Shown: one piece after another, positions 53,785 to 63,998 of the stretch | Numbering within the stretch: the stretch's first letter is position 1 | Layout of the letters: every line of letters starts with the position of its first letter | Assembly (NCBI GenBank): GCA_025141675.1 | Contig: CP081161.1 | Span: forward strand, 2,702,001 to 2,766,000 | Direction: 5' to 3' | Length of the DNA: 64,000 bases | DNA from: Rhodobacteraceae bacterium S2214 | GTDB taxonomy: Bacteria > Pseudomonadota > Alphaproteobacteria > Rhodobacterales > Rhodobacteraceae | Position numbers and translations under genes: made by a program | The notes under the pieces: model-generated | Databases searched by the model: none | What the model saw: only the letters and a program-made list of their open reading frames with translations | Told to the model about the DNA's origin: nothing

Positions 53785-54159
53785 ATGTCGCTTATTTCAT
53801 TGGAAGAAACCATCACGATTTCATTTTCGGTTTCTGATCGGCACGCCACTGCCCAGTGGTTTTCGGACATGTTGGGGTTTGAAACGCTTTATCACGCGGA
53901 CGAAGCAGGCTGGTCAGAACTGCAAACCAACACGGCAGGTGTGACGATCGGGATTGGCGAACACACGAAACCCGCCCCCGGCAATTGCGTTCCGGTTTTC
54001 GGGATCGCGGATCTGGACGCCGCAAGGCAGAAACTAGAGCAAGCGCAGGTGAAATTTGATGGGGAGACGGATGTCGTCGAGGGCATGGTTAAAACGGCTA
54101 CGTTTTATGATCCCGATGGCAATGCGATGATGCTTGCCCAAGATTTGACGGGTGGATAA
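53785..54159 (+). CDS. VOC superfamily (glyoxalase/bleomycin resistance) protein
   Basis: A 124-residue vicinal-oxygen-chelate fold protein (ISFSVSDRHATAQWFSDMLGFE ... ATFYDPDGNAMMLAQ, first segment at about 12-32). Members bind metals and act on or bind small electrophiles and antibiotics. AAAGGAAAGACG precedes the ATG. Its promoter carries the regulator's operator. Confidence 0.87.
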   Translation: MSLISLEETITISFSVSDRHATAQWFSDMLGFETLYHADEAGWSELQTNTAGVTIGIGEHTKPAPGNCVPVFGIADLDAARQKLEQAQVKFDGETDVVEGMVKTATFYDPDGNAMMLAQDLTGG

Positions 54160-54190
54160 CCACCAATTGGCGTGATCCCCCCAAAGGCAA

Positions 54191-54223
54191 AATGCCCAGC
54201 GGATCAGGTGATCGCTGGGCATT
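54191..54223. terminator. Bidirectional terminator between VOC and yqeY-like genes
   Basis: Arms AATGCCCAGCG and CGCTGGGCATT, extended inside by ATCA/TGAT, between two convergent genes. Confidence 0.8.
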
Positions 54224-54247
54224 CAGTCTGATTATATAGTGGCAGCG

Positions 54248-54709
54248 TTAGCCAAGCCGGTCTTTGACCAATGGCCCTACTTTACCGAAATCCATCCGAC
54301 CGGTGTATTTACCTTTGAGGATGCCCATCACCTTCCCCATGTCGCGAATGCTTTCTGCGCCCACTTCGGCGATGGCCGCGTCCACGGCTGCCGCAGATTC
54401 GTCTTCGGTCAGCTGTTTGGGTAGGAAATCTTCGATAACCTTGATTTCCGAAAGCTCTTTTTCAGCCAATTCGAGCCGCCCGCCTTCTTCGTAGGCACGC
54501 GCGCTTTCGTGGCGTTGTTTGACCATGCGGCCCAGAATCGAAAGCACTTCGGTGTCCCCACACCCCTTTGCTTCTTCTTCGGTCCCGCGCAATGCAATGT
54601 CACGGTCTTTGATGGCAGCGTTAATCAAACGCAATGTGGACAGACGCTCTGCGTCTTTGGCCTTCATTGCTTCTTTCAAGGCCGCCCCGACCTTTGTTCG
54701 CATGTCCAT
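54248..54709 (-). CDS. GatB/YqeY domain protein
   Basis: A 153-residue protein of the YqeY family (MDMRTKVGAALKEAMKAKD; RLSTLRLINAAIKDRDIALR), related to the C-terminal helical tail of the GatB amidotransferase subunit. Function is unproven; it may bind tRNA. It faces away from carA, a frequent neighbour in alphaproteobacteria. Confidence 0.92.
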   Translation of the reverse strand: MDMRTKVGAALKEAMKAKDAERLSTLRLINAAIKDRDIALRGTEEEAKGCGDTEVLSILGRMVKQRHESARAYEEGGRLELAEKELSEIKVIEDFLPKQLTEDESAAAVDAAIAEVGAESIRDMGKVMGILKGKYTGRMDFGKVGPLVKDRLG

Positions 54710-54905
54710 GATAACTCCCGTTCATGTCCCAACTGACAAGCGCGCAGGTTACGCTTTATTCACCATCAAGACAAGCGCCGTGCCGCGACGTGATCCCCTT
54801 GTTTGCAAGGCGCAGTTCTGGTCTTGACCCCATGGGCGTCAGACCGTAGGACCAGCACAATTTGCCGCCAATCAGGGGTGCTGCCCCCCGAAAAAGGATC
54901 TGATC

Positions 54906-56066
54906 ATGTCCGACCACCTTACGCAAAAGCCAACAGCCTGCCTCGCCCTTGCCGATGGGACATTGTTTTACGGCCACGGATTTGGGGCAACCGGCCAAAC
55001 CACCGCAGAGCTTTGCTTTAACACCGCGATGACCGGCTATCAGGAAATTATGACCGACCCGTCCTACGCGGGCCAAGTCGTGACATTCACCTTCCCCCAC
55101 ATCGGCAACACGGGCGTGACACCCGAAGATGACGAAACAGCCGATCCTGTCGCAGCAGGCATGATCGTAAAATGGGACCCGACGGATGCGTCCAACTGGC
55201 GGTCAACCGAAGAACTAACCACATGGCTGGAACGCCGTGGTCGGATTGGCATGGGCGGTGTTGATACCCGCCGCCTGACCCGCGCGATCCGCCAGCAAGG
55301 CGCGCCGCATGTTGCATTGGCGCATGATCCGGATGGTAATTTTGATATCGAAGCGCTTGTTGCCGCGGCCCGTGGTTTTTCCGGTCTCGAAGGTCTTGAT
55401 CTGGCCAAAGACGTGACCTGTGCGCAATCGTACCACTGGAATGAAATGCGGTGGGCGTGGCCTGAGGGCTATACGCAGCAGAAGGACGCCAAGCATAAAG
55501 TCGTGGCCATCGATTTTGGTGCGAAACGCAACATCTTGCGGTGCCTTGCGTCTGCGGGTTGCGATGTAACCGTATTGCCTGCCTCCGCGACCGCCGAAGA
55601 CGTTTTGGCGTTGAACCCTGACGGTGTGTTCCTGTCCAACGGTCCAGGCGATCCAGCTGCGACCGGATCATATGCTGTGCCGATGATCCAAGGCGTGTTG
55701 GAAAAAGACCTGCCTGTGTTCGGGATTTGCTTGGGCCACCAGATGCTGGCGCTGGCGTTGGGTGCGAAAACGATCAAAATGAACCACGGCCACCACGGCG
55801 CGAACCATCCGGTTAAAGACAACGAAACCGGTAAGGTCGAAATCACGTCAATGAACCACGGGTTTGCGGTTGATGCGCAAAGCCTGCCGGAAAGCGTTTC
55901 TGAAACGCATGTGTCGCTGTTCGACGGGTCCAACTGTGGCCTGCGTGTCAAGGATAAGCCTGTGTTTTCCGTGCAGTACCATCCAGAAGCCAGCCCCGGC
56001 CCGCAAGACAGCTATTACCTGTTCGAACGGTTTGCCGCGGCGATGGATGACCGCGCAACAGCTTAA
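54906..56066 (+). CDS. carA: Carbamoyl-phosphate synthase small subunit
   Basis: Glutaminase subunit, 386 residues, supplying ammonia for carbamoyl phosphate in arginine and pyrimidine synthesis. N-terminal domain (TACLALADGTLFYGHGFG) and C-terminal class I glutaminase domain with the nucleophile in FGICLGHQMLALALG and His/Glu in VQYHPEASPG. The large subunit carB is not in the window. A strong hairpin follows. Confidence 0.96.
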   Translation: MSDHLTQKPTACLALADGTLFYGHGFGATGQTTAELCFNTAMTGYQEIMTDPSYAGQVVTFTFPHIGNTGVTPEDDETADPVAAGMIVKWDPTDASNWRSTEELTTWLERRGRIGMGGVDTRRLTRAIRQQGAPHVALAHDPDGNFDIEALVAAARGFSGLEGLDLAKDVTCAQSYHWNEMRWAWPEGYTQQKDAKHKVVAIDFGAKRNILRCLASAGCDVTVLPASATAEDVLALNPDGVFLSNGPGDPAATGSYAVPMIQGVLEKDLPVFGICLGHQMLALALGAKTIKMNHGHHGANHPVKDNETGKVEITSMNHGFAVDAQSLPESVSETHVSLFDGSNCGLRVKDKPVFSVQYHPEASPGPQDSYYLFERFAAAMDDRATA

Positions 56067-56074
56067 AAATTCTC

Positions 56075-56104
56075 TAACGCCCGGTTAACCTTAACCGGGC
56101 GTTA
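56075..56104 (+). terminator. Hairpin after carA
   Basis: Perfect arms TAACGCCCGGTTAA and its complement around CC, nine bases after the stop. It is followed by only a short T-containing tail. Confidence 0.75.
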
Positions 56105-56147
56105 ATCGTTCAGACGCTATGCTTCTATCACCTAGACAGAGGCACAG

Positions 56148-57929
56148 ATGTTCACCCAGCAGGCGCAATTTGACGACGGATCGCATGTCGGCTTGCACGA
56201 CGCGACGGCCCTGACGATCGCGCAGTCCCAAGCCGTCCTGCACCGCTGCGCTATTATCAACCCGTGTGATCGTCCCGCTGATCCGGCCTTGGTCGATATC
56301 TGGGGCGCGCATCGCTGTTTACGCGACCATATCCTGCCGTGGCGACGCATCGGTGGCGCGGTTGTTATCCTGACCCATAAACCCGAGATTTTCCAGCAAC
56401 AGGCCCTCGCTCTGACCCTGCGCTACGGCCCTGTTCGCATGGCGATTACAACGGAACAGCATTTGTTTCGCGCCATCAGCGAAAGCCATGTCGCAGCCCT
56501 GACCGAACGCGCCGAAAACCGTGTGCCTGATGCGATCAGTAGCCGGACGTGGAATGCGCGTTTGATGTTGATCATGTCCATTCTGGTGGTGCTTGGCACG
56601 CTGGTTTTGTTTGCGATGTCGCCTTTGACCGGATTTGTGGTGCTCAGTTTCTGGGCGGTGATCACGCTGGCTACGAACACGGTATTAAAGGCGGCGGCGG
56701 CCGCCATTGTCGGCGTGTTCAGCCGCCCGACCGATGCCGATCATCTGCCGATTGCAGCGGAAAACCTGCCGGTCTTCACCATCCTGATCCCGCTTTATAA
56801 GGAAAAGGAAATTGCGGCCCACCTGTTGGAGCGGGTTAAGCTAATCGATTATCCCCGCGACCGATTGGACGTTTGTCTGGTGATGGAGGCGGACGACGCG
56901 ACGACCCGCGCGTCGCTGAGACTGACGAACTTGCCGTCATGGATCCGGCCTATCGCCGTGCCAAAGGGGACGTTGAAAACCAAGCCACGGGCGTTGAATT
57001 ACGCGCTCGATTTCGCGCGCGGCACCTTGGTTGGCGTCTACGATGCCGAAGATGCCCCTGCCCCGGATCAGTTGCGCAAAGTGGCGCGGCATTTCGCGAA
57101 CCGAGGCGAAAAAGTCGCGTGTTTGCAGGGAGTTCTGGATTACTACAATGCGCCAGCCAATTGGCTGACGCGCTGCTTTACGCTTGAATATGCGGGCTGG
57201 TTTCGGGTGGTTTTACCGGGGTTGGAACGCTTGGGGCTTGTCGTTCCTTTGGGCGGCACGACCCTGTTTTTCAGGCGACATGTGCTGGAAAAACTGGGCG
57301 CGTGGGACGCGCATAACGTGACAGAGGACGCTGATTTGGGCGTCCGTTTAGCACGACGAGGATACCGCACCGAACTGATCGCAACGACCACGCAAGAAGA
57401 AGCCAATGGCCGTTTCTGGCCGTGGGTGAAGCAGCGTTCGCGGTGGTTAAAGGGGTATGCGATCACCTACGGCGTCCATATGCGCGATCCGGCGAAACTG
57501 TACCGCGATTTGGGTGCGCGCCGGTTTTGGGGATTTCAGATTTTGTTCGCGGGAACGCTGTCGCAATTCGTGCTCGCGCCTGTGCTGTGGTCGTTCTGGG
57601 TGATGCCGTTCGGGTTCAATCACCCGATGGGGCATTACCTGCAGGGATGGGTTTTGATCAGCGTTGTCGCCATGTTCATCTTTTCGGAGTTGACCAATAT
57701 GTTCGTGCTGGCCCTTGGGGTCACGAAGGCCGAAAAGATGTGGTTGATCAAATGGATACCGACGATGCACTTCTATTTCCCGATGGCGGCGCTAGCGGCC
57801 TACAAAGGGTTTTACGAACTGACGTTCAAACCGTTTTATTGGGATAAGACGACGCACGGTGTGCTGCTGCCCAACAAAGGTGCGGGAAAAGCTACTGGGT
57901 CGCCTGCGCGTCAAGCTTCAGACGGGTGA
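56148..57929 (+). CDS. Membrane glycosyltransferase family 2
   Basis: A 593-residue processive-type glycosyltransferase. Residues 1-130 resemble the N-terminal domain of type II secretion ATPases that is fused to such enzymes in this group; two membrane segments (139-185) follow; the GT-A domain has Asp249/Asp250, D299xE301D302, TED (392-394) and QRSRW (429-433), the D,D,D,Q(Q/R)xRW set of cellulose-synthase-like enzymes; further membrane segments end the chain. Product is an unknown polysaccharide. Its 3' end overlaps the convergent GntR gene by 38 bases. Confidence 0.87.
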   Translation: MFTQQAQFDDGSHVGLHDATALTIAQSQAVLHRCAIINPCDRPADPALVDIWGAHRCLRDHILPWRRIGGAVVILTHKPEIFQQQALALTLRYGPVRMAITTEQHLFRAISESHVAALTERAENRVPDAISSRTWNARLMLIMSILVVLGTLVLFAMSPLTGFVVLSFWAVITLATNTVLKAAAAAIVGVFSRPTDADHLPIAAENLPVFTILIPLYKEKEIAAHLLERVKLIDYPRDRLDVCLVMEADDATTRASLRLTNLPSWIRPIAVPKGTLKTKPRALNYALDFARGTLVGVYDAEDAPAPDQLRKVARHFANRGEKVACLQGVLDYYNAPANWLTRCFTLEYAGWFRVVLPGLERLGLVVPLGGTTLFFRRHVLEKLGAWDAHNVTEDADLGVRLARRGYRTELIATTTQEEANGRFWPWVKQRSRWLKGYAITYGVHMRDPAKLYRDLGARRFWGFQILFAGTLSQFVLAPVLWSFWVMPFGFNHPMGHYLQGWVLISVVAMFIFSELTNMFVLALGVTKAEKMWLIKWIPTMHFYFPMAALAAYKGFYELTFKPFYWDKTTHGVLLPNKGAGKATGSPARQASDG

Positions 57930-58536
57930 TGTAGGCTTTTGAGATATGGTCGCGCAGGGCCGCGTCTGCTGCGTCACCATCGCCATTTTCGATCGCCGTG
58001 ACGATGGCGTTGTGTTCGGCCAGCGTATCTTCGGGCCGTCCTTCGACGGCGATGGATGTCGTGGCCAAAAGCGCCATGGAGCGGTGGACCAGATCAAGCT
58101 GCTGCACCAGAAATCGGTTATGCGATGCGAGGTGAATTTGTTTGTGAAACCGACGGTTTGCGCGGCTGAGCGCATCGGGGTCGTTCAGGAACGCCTGATC
58201 ATCGGACAACATGCCACGTAGCACGCCGACTTCTTCCGGGGTCGCGTGACGGGCCGCGAGCCGTGCGGCTAATCCTTCCAGTTCGCCGCGCACCACGTAA
58301 AGTTCTGCCATTTGCGTGTGATCCAAGGACGCAACCATCAAGGACCGCCCGTCGCGGGTTAACAGACCTTGGGTTTCAAGCCGTTGTAACGCTTCGCGAA
58401 TGGGCGTGCGCGACACGCCAAACCGTTCGGCCAGTTCGCTTTCCACCAAACGGTCGCCGGGCACGTAGGAATGGCTATCAATCGCCTCTAGGATCAGCGC
58501 ATAGGCGTCCTTTTGTCCGGCTTTGGTGTCGTACAT
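57892..58536 (-). CDS. GntR family regulator (FadR subgroup)
   Basis: A 214-residue regulator with an N-terminal winged helix (DRLVESELAERFGVSRTPIREALQ, within 33-56, shown by its limits) and a helical FCD ligand domain with metal-binding histidines. Divergent from the UbiH-like gene with 136 bases between. Effector unknown; carboxylic acids are usual. Confidence 0.9.
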   Translation of the reverse strand: MYDTKAGQKDAYALILEAIDSHSYVPGDRLVESELAERFGVSRTPIREALQRLETQGLLTRDGRSLMVASLDHTQMAELYVVRGELEGLAARLAARHATPEEVGVLRGMLSDDQAFLNDPDALSRANRRFHKQIHLASHNRFLVQQLDLVHRSMALLATTSIAVEGRPEDTLAEHNAIVTAIENGDGDAADAALRDHISKAYITRLKLDAQATQ

Positions 58537-58672
58537 CGCGAGGCTTTCCTTTTGTTGTTCAAGACCCTAGCGGCGATTACCCTTTAGCGCAACGTGCCCA
58601 AAACCACGCAATTTCCGGCCCTGCGGCCATATGGGCCTTTGCCCGCACGCGCGCACCGCCTATGTCTAGGGT

Positions 58673-59866
58673 ATGAAACGGATAACATCAGATATTGTCA
58701 TCTCGGGTGGCGGCGTCGCAGGGTTGACCGCCGCCGCGGCCTTTGGTGCGGCTGGGTTTAGCGTCGTAATCGTTGATCCGGCACTGCCAGTCACAAATGC
58801 CGCGTTTGAAGGTGCCGATTTACGCACTACGGCCTTCTTGCAACCTGCCCAATCCTTTTTGGACGACATCGGATTGTGGGGGCGTTTGGCCGAATACGCG
58901 ACGCCGTTGCAAGTCATGCGGATCGCGGACGTCAGCGGTGAGGGCCGCGGCGCACGCGTGTCCGCGGATTTTGACGCTGCCGACATTTCGGACAAGCCGT
59001 TCGGGTGGAACCTGCCCAATTGGTTGCTGCGCCGCGAAATGCTGGCGCGGCTGAAGGAACTGCCGAATGTCGAATTCCACGCGGGCACCGGATTTGTATC
59101 GCTGTTGCCCCGCGAAACCGAAGCTTTGGTGATGCTGACGGGCGGATTACAGGTCCGCGCGAAACTGGTGATTGGCGCGGATGGCCGTCATTCAGCGGTG
59201 CGTGAAGCTGCGGATATCGACATCAAAACCCATCGCTACGGGCAAAAAGCGATCAGCTTTGCCGTGACTCATCCGTCACCGCACGACAATGTATCGACAG
59301 AAATCCACCGCTCTGGTGGTCCGTTCACGTTTGTCCCCCTGCCTGATCATGAAGGAGAGCCCTGTTCGGCTGTCGTTTGGATGGAAAAAGGTGCGGAAGT
59401 GAACCGCTTGATGGCGTTGTCGGACGAAGAGTTTGAATCAGAGGCATTGACCCGATCCGCCGCTCTTTACGGATCGCTGACCTTGGCGACGCGCCGCATG
59501 GTCTGGCCGATCATTTCGCAGGTCGCGAGCGCATTATCCGCACCACGCACAGCACTGGTCGCTGAGGCCGCGCATGTGGTTCCCCCGATTGGGGCGCAGG
59601 GATTGAACATGTCGTTGAACGATATTGCGACCTTGTTGGATTTGGCCCGCGAACATGACTTGGGCAGCCGCAAGATGCTCGACGCTTATCAAAAGGCGCG
59701 ACACGGCGATATCAAGCTGCGGGTGAACGGAATTGATGCGCTGAACCGTGCGTCGATGTCGAATGCGCCATTCTTGCAGGACCTGCGGGTCGCGGGGATC
59801 AAAGCGTTGCATGACGCCGCGCCTGTCCGGCGCGGCCTTATGAAGCTTGGGCTTGGTGCGAGCTAG
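58673..59866 (+). CDS. UbiH/COQ6-type FAD-dependent hydroxylase
   Basis: A 397-residue flavin monooxygenase of ubiquinone synthesis: FAD motif ISGGGVAGLTAAAAFG near the N-terminus, the middle motif IGADGRHSAVREAA, and the second FAD motif EAAHVVPPIGAQGLNMSL. It hydroxylates the ring of a ubiquinone precursor; which position cannot be told here. Stands alone, convergent with the aminotransferase gene. Confidence 0.9.
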   Translation: MKRITSDIVISGGGVAGLTAAAAFGAAGFSVVIVDPALPVTNAAFEGADLRTTAFLQPAQSFLDDIGLWGRLAEYATPLQVMRIADVSGEGRGARVSADFDAADISDKPFGWNLPNWLLRREMLARLKELPNVEFHAGTGFVSLLPRETEALVMLTGGLQVRAKLVIGADGRHSAVREAADIDIKTHRYGQKAISFAVTHPSPHDNVSTEIHRSGGPFTFVPLPDHEGEPCSAVVWMEKGAEVNRLMALSDEEFESEALTRSAALYGSLTLATRRMVWPIISQVASALSAPRTALVAEAAHVVPPIGAQGLNMSLNDIATLLDLAREHDLGSRKMLDAYQKARHGDIKLRVNGIDALNRASMSNAPFLQDLRVAGIKALHDAAPVRRGLMKLGLGAS

Positions 59867-59875
59867 TTCCGCGCG

Positions 59876-61006
59876 TTAAAGCACGGTATCCAGAACCGGC
59901 GTGAGACGTGCCATTGTGGCGTCCACATCGTAAAGTTTGTCGAGACCAAACAGGCCCAGACGGAAAGTCCGGAAATCGTCAGGTTCGTCGCATTGCAACG
60001 GTACACCTGCAGCAATTTGCATGCCTTCTGCGCCGAATTTCGACCCGTTCTGGATTGCCGGATCGTCCGTGTAGCTGACCACCACACCCGGTGCGCCGAA
60101 GCCGTCAGCCGCAACTGATTTGATTCCCTTGCCCGCCAGATAGGCCCGTACCGCATCGCCCAGCGCCCATTGCGCGGTTTTCAATTTGTCGAAGCCATAG
60201 TCGCGGGTTTCAATCATCGTGTCGCGGAACGCTCGCAGCCCGTCCGTCGGCATGGTCGCGTGGTACGCGTGACCGCCGTTTTCGTAGGCTTGCATGATGC
60301 TGTGCCATTTCTTGAGGTCAGCGGCGAAGGAATTGGATGTGGTGTCGGCCATGCGGCTTACGGCGCGGTCAGACATCATCACGAGACCTGCACAAGGCGT
60401 GGCGGACCAGCCCTTTTGCGGTGCCGAAATCAGCACATCAACGCCCGTCGCTTTCATATCCACCCACGCGCAGCCGGACGCGATGCAGTCTAGCACCATC
60501 AATGCGCCCACTTCATGCGCGGCGGCGGCCATGGCCGTGATGTAGTCGTCCGGCAGGATGATCCCCGCAGAGGTTTCGACATGCGGCGCGAAAACCACGT
60601 CTGGTTTGGCGTCGCGAATGGCAGCTGTGACTTCATCAATGGGCGCAGGTGCAAAAGGCGCGCGGGTGTCGTTGCCGTTTTGGCGGGCTTTCAGGACGGT
60701 TGTTTTCGCGGTGAAGTCGCCCGCGTCGAAAATCTGGGTCCAGCGGTAGGAAAACCAGCCGTTGCGCACGATAAAGGCGTGGGCATTTGCGCCGAATTGA
60801 CGGGCCACTGCTTCCATCCCGAAGGTGCCGCCGCCGGGGACAATCGCCACGGCATCTGCGTTATAGACGTCTTTGAGCATGCCAGAGATGTCGGTCATCA
60901 CGCCTTGGAACGCTTTCGACATGGAATTGAGCGACCGGTCGGTGAAGACGACGGAGAACTCCATCAAGCCGTTCGGGTCAACTTGGGATGTGAATGTATC
61001 GGTCAT
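59876..61006 (-). CDS. Class V pyridoxal-phosphate aminotransferase
   Basis: A 376-residue enzyme. Schiff-base Lys198 in ISAPQKGWSATP, Asp173 in VLDCIASG to contact the pyridine nitrogen, and GGGTFGMEAVAR (58-69) for phosphate binding. It belongs with alanine/serine-glyoxylate aminotransferases and relatives; amino donor uncertain. Two Lrp-type regulators lie upstream on the same strand. Confidence 0.88.
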   Translation of the reverse strand: MTDTFTSQVDPNGLMEFSVVFTDRSLNSMSKAFQGVMTDISGMLKDVYNADAVAIVPGGGTFGMEAVARQFGANAHAFIVRNGWFSYRWTQIFDAGDFTAKTTVLKARQNGNDTRAPFAPAPIDEVTAAIRDAKPDVVFAPHVETSAGIILPDDYITAMAAAAHEVGALMVLDCIASGCAWVDMKATGVDVLISAPQKGWSATPCAGLVMMSDRAVSRMADTTSNSFAADLKKWHSIMQAYENGGHAYHATMPTDGLRAFRDTMIETRDYGFDKLKTAQWALGDAVRAYLAGKGIKSVAADGFGAPGVVVSYTDDPAIQNGSKFGAEGMQIAAGVPLQCDEPDDFRTFRLGLFGLDKLYDVDATMARLTPVLDTVL

Positions 61007-61137
61007 GATGGTCCTCGTGCGTTAAGTTGCATCTGAGGTAAGCGGCGATGAGGGGAAAAGCAAAGTCAGAAAAAGTCAGAAATGGTCAAATTTAGAATGA
61101 TCGGCCTGCGCGGTTCCTGCAAAGTTTCCGATCCACG

Positions 61138-61590
61138 TCACAATGGCCCCGCAAGGCGTTCTTCGCTGAGCAGCACGTTCGCTTCGACGTCCCCCACCCC
61201 CGGCATGGTCATGATACGCCGCCGCAGCACCCGTTCGAAATCCGCCAGATCGCGGGCCACCACCCGTAGGCGGTAATCATAAAGGCCCAGCACGTGTTCC
61301 ACGCTTTGTACTTCGGCGATGGCAGAGACGGCGCGTTCGAAATCTTCAAGACTGACGCGGCCTTTAGTGGCGAGTTTGACCCCGAGAAAGACGGTGACGC
61401 CGAATCCCAATTTTTCTGCGTCCAACCGCAAACGGCGCCCCGCAATGACGCCTGCGTCTTGGAGGCGTTTGATCCGGCGCCATGTCGCTGGTTGCGACAG
61501 CCCCAGCTTTTCGCCCAGACGTCCTGTTGGTTGCGTCGCGTCTTTTTGCATCAGGCGTAGCACCGCGCGGTCTGTGTCATCTAGGATCAT
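61138..61590 (-). CDS. Lrp/AsnC family regulator (downstream copy)
   Basis: A 150-residue regulator: N-terminal helix-turn-helix (DRAVLRLMQKDATQPTGRLG; LSQPATWRRIKRLQDAGVI) and a C-terminal RAM domain. Its ATG overlaps the stop of the next Lrp gene by four bases, so the pair is co-translated and may form mixed octamers. Confidence 0.92.
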   Translation of the reverse strand: MILDDTDRAVLRLMQKDATQPTGRLGEKLGLSQPATWRRIKRLQDAGVIAGRRLRLDAEKLGFGVTVFLGVKLATKGRVSLEDFERAVSAIAEVQSVEHVLGLYDYRLRVVARDLADFERVLRRRIMTMPGVGDVEANVLLSEERLAGPL

Positions 61591-62042
61591 AGCGGCAACG
61601 CCTCTTCACGTTTGACGTTAGCAACCGTCATCAATGCTTCGATGTCGGCGATGTGGGGTAACGTCAGGACCTGATCACGGTAGATCCGTTGGTAATCCGG
61701 CAAATCGCGGGCGATGAGCAACAGACGCACGTCGACGCGCCCGAGAAACGTCTGGATTTCCAGCACTTCGGGGACCAGACGGGCGGCGGCCATGAAGTCG
61801 TCGAAGGCGCGAGACACGGTTTTATCCAAGGTGATCCGCAGCGCCACATGCACGGTGTAACCCAACGCCGCCCAGTCGATCACGACCTCTTGGCCCCGAA
61901 TGATCCCGTCTTCGTGCAATTTATCCAGCCGCCGTGTCACACGGGCGGGCGTCATGCGGACAAGGTCAGCCAGTTCCGGCACTGTGAGGGCAGGATTGGC
62001 TTGGTATTGGCGCAGGATCGCGCGGCTTTCGTCATCAAGCAT
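61587..62042 (-). CDS. Lrp/AsnC family regulator (upstream copy)
   Basis: A 151-residue regulator (MLDDESRAILRQYQANPALT; MTPARVTRRLDKLHEDGIIR) with RAM domain, only loosely similar to the adjacent copy. I start at 62042, as the frame before it is not Lrp-like. Divergent from ilvC with 131 bases between, so control of branched-chain amino acid synthesis is plausible. Confidence 0.9.
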   Translation of the reverse strand: MLDDESRAILRQYQANPALTVPELADLVRMTPARVTRRLDKLHEDGIIRGQEVVIDWAALGYTVHVALRITLDKTVSRAFDDFMAAARLVPEVLEIQTFLGRVDVRLLLIARDLPDYQRIYRDQVLTLPHIADIEALMTVANVKREEALPL

Positions 62043-62068
62043 AAAAATCACACAAATTTCATGAATGA

Positions 62069-63196
<1,128 letters not shown>

Positions 63197-63214
63197 GTTC
63201 TGCTAGAATTGAAG

Positions 63215-63246
63215 AAAGGGCCGTTCCATTGGAGCGGCCCTTTTTT
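63215..63246 (+). terminator. Rho-independent terminator after ilvC
   Basis: Arms AAAGGGCCG and CGGCCCTTT, extended by inner pairs, followed by six T. Confidence 0.92.
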
Positions 63247-63268
63247 GTTGCGGTTGTTCTATCGGCTG

Positions 63269-63604
63269 CTAGGCAACCACCGCGTCGAGCTTTGCCGCAC
63301 AGATGAAATCGTTCTCGGACAACCGCCCCAGTTCATGCGATGTGTAGGTGACCTGACAATATCCCCAGCCGAAGGATATGTCGGCGTGATGGCCTTCCTT
63401 ATCGCTGACGAAGGCGGCAAGATTGGCAGTGTAGGTTGCTTTGGCGAACCCTTTGAATGTGAACCGACGCGACAGGCTTTGGCCATCCATGTCGATTTCC
63501 CACGCCGGATCGAGTTGCGATTTGAATTGCGTGATCTCTGCTTCGGTCAAAACAGGCACCCAACCGTCGCATGCCGCGCAAGTCTTTTGTTGCAGATCAT
63601 CCAT
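63269..63604 (-). CDS. phhB: 4a-hydroxytetrahydrobiopterin dehydratase
   Basis: Pterin-4a-carbinolamine dehydratase, 111 residues, regenerating the pterin cofactor used by phenylalanine hydroxylase. The family motif is FVSDKEGHHADISFGWGY, with the histidine pair of the active site. It overlaps the end of phhA by eight bases, a functional pair. Confidence 0.93.
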   Translation of the reverse strand: MDDLQQKTCAACDGWVPVLTEAEITQFKSQLDPAWEIDMDGQSLSRRFTFKGFAKATYTANLAAFVSDKEGHHADISFGWGYCQVTYTSHELGRLSENDFICAAKLDAVVA

Positions 63605-63998
63605 CGCCTTTTACCTCGTACGTTGGCGCAAAAAGACCCAGTGATTTTGCGTCGTGGATATCGCGGACAAGATCGCGCTTCGCCGCTTCAATCAGTTGAT
63701 CGACACTATCCAGCACGAAATAGATTGGTTGATTGATGTCGATACGGTAAGGCGTTCGCAGGATTTCAAGGACGTCAAAGTCTTTGCGCACAACGCTTTG
63801 TTCTTCGACCGAATGACGCAGCTCCCCCGGTGATGACGCCAGACCGGACCCGAGCGCTTTGACCGTGTCGCCTTCGCGGATGAGCCCAAATTCGATTGTG
63901 AACCAATACAGCCTGATCAGCCATGCGTAGTCTGATTTGTCACACGCCAACCCTGTTTCCCCGATCTTTTGCGAGAAATCAGCAAGCCGTTTGTCGAC
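63597..63998 (-). CDS. phhA: Phenylalanine 4-monooxygenase, C-terminal part
   Basis: Cut by the window edge: only the last about 133 codons are present. YAWLIRLYWFTIEFGLIREG, followed by GSGLASSPGELRHSV and RIDINQPIYFVLDS, is typical of bacterial PhhA; the Glu in WFTIEFGL is the iron ligand of this family. Converts phenylalanine to tyrosine with tetrahydropterin. The start lies beyond position 64000. Confidence 0.92.
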   Translation of the reverse strand, partial: VDKRLADFSQKIGETGLACDKSDYAWLIRLYWFTIEFGLIREGDTVKALGSGLASSPGELRHSVEEQSVVRKDFDVLEILRTPYRIDINQPIYFVLDSVDQLIEAAKRDLVRDIHDAKSLGLFAPTYEVKGDG

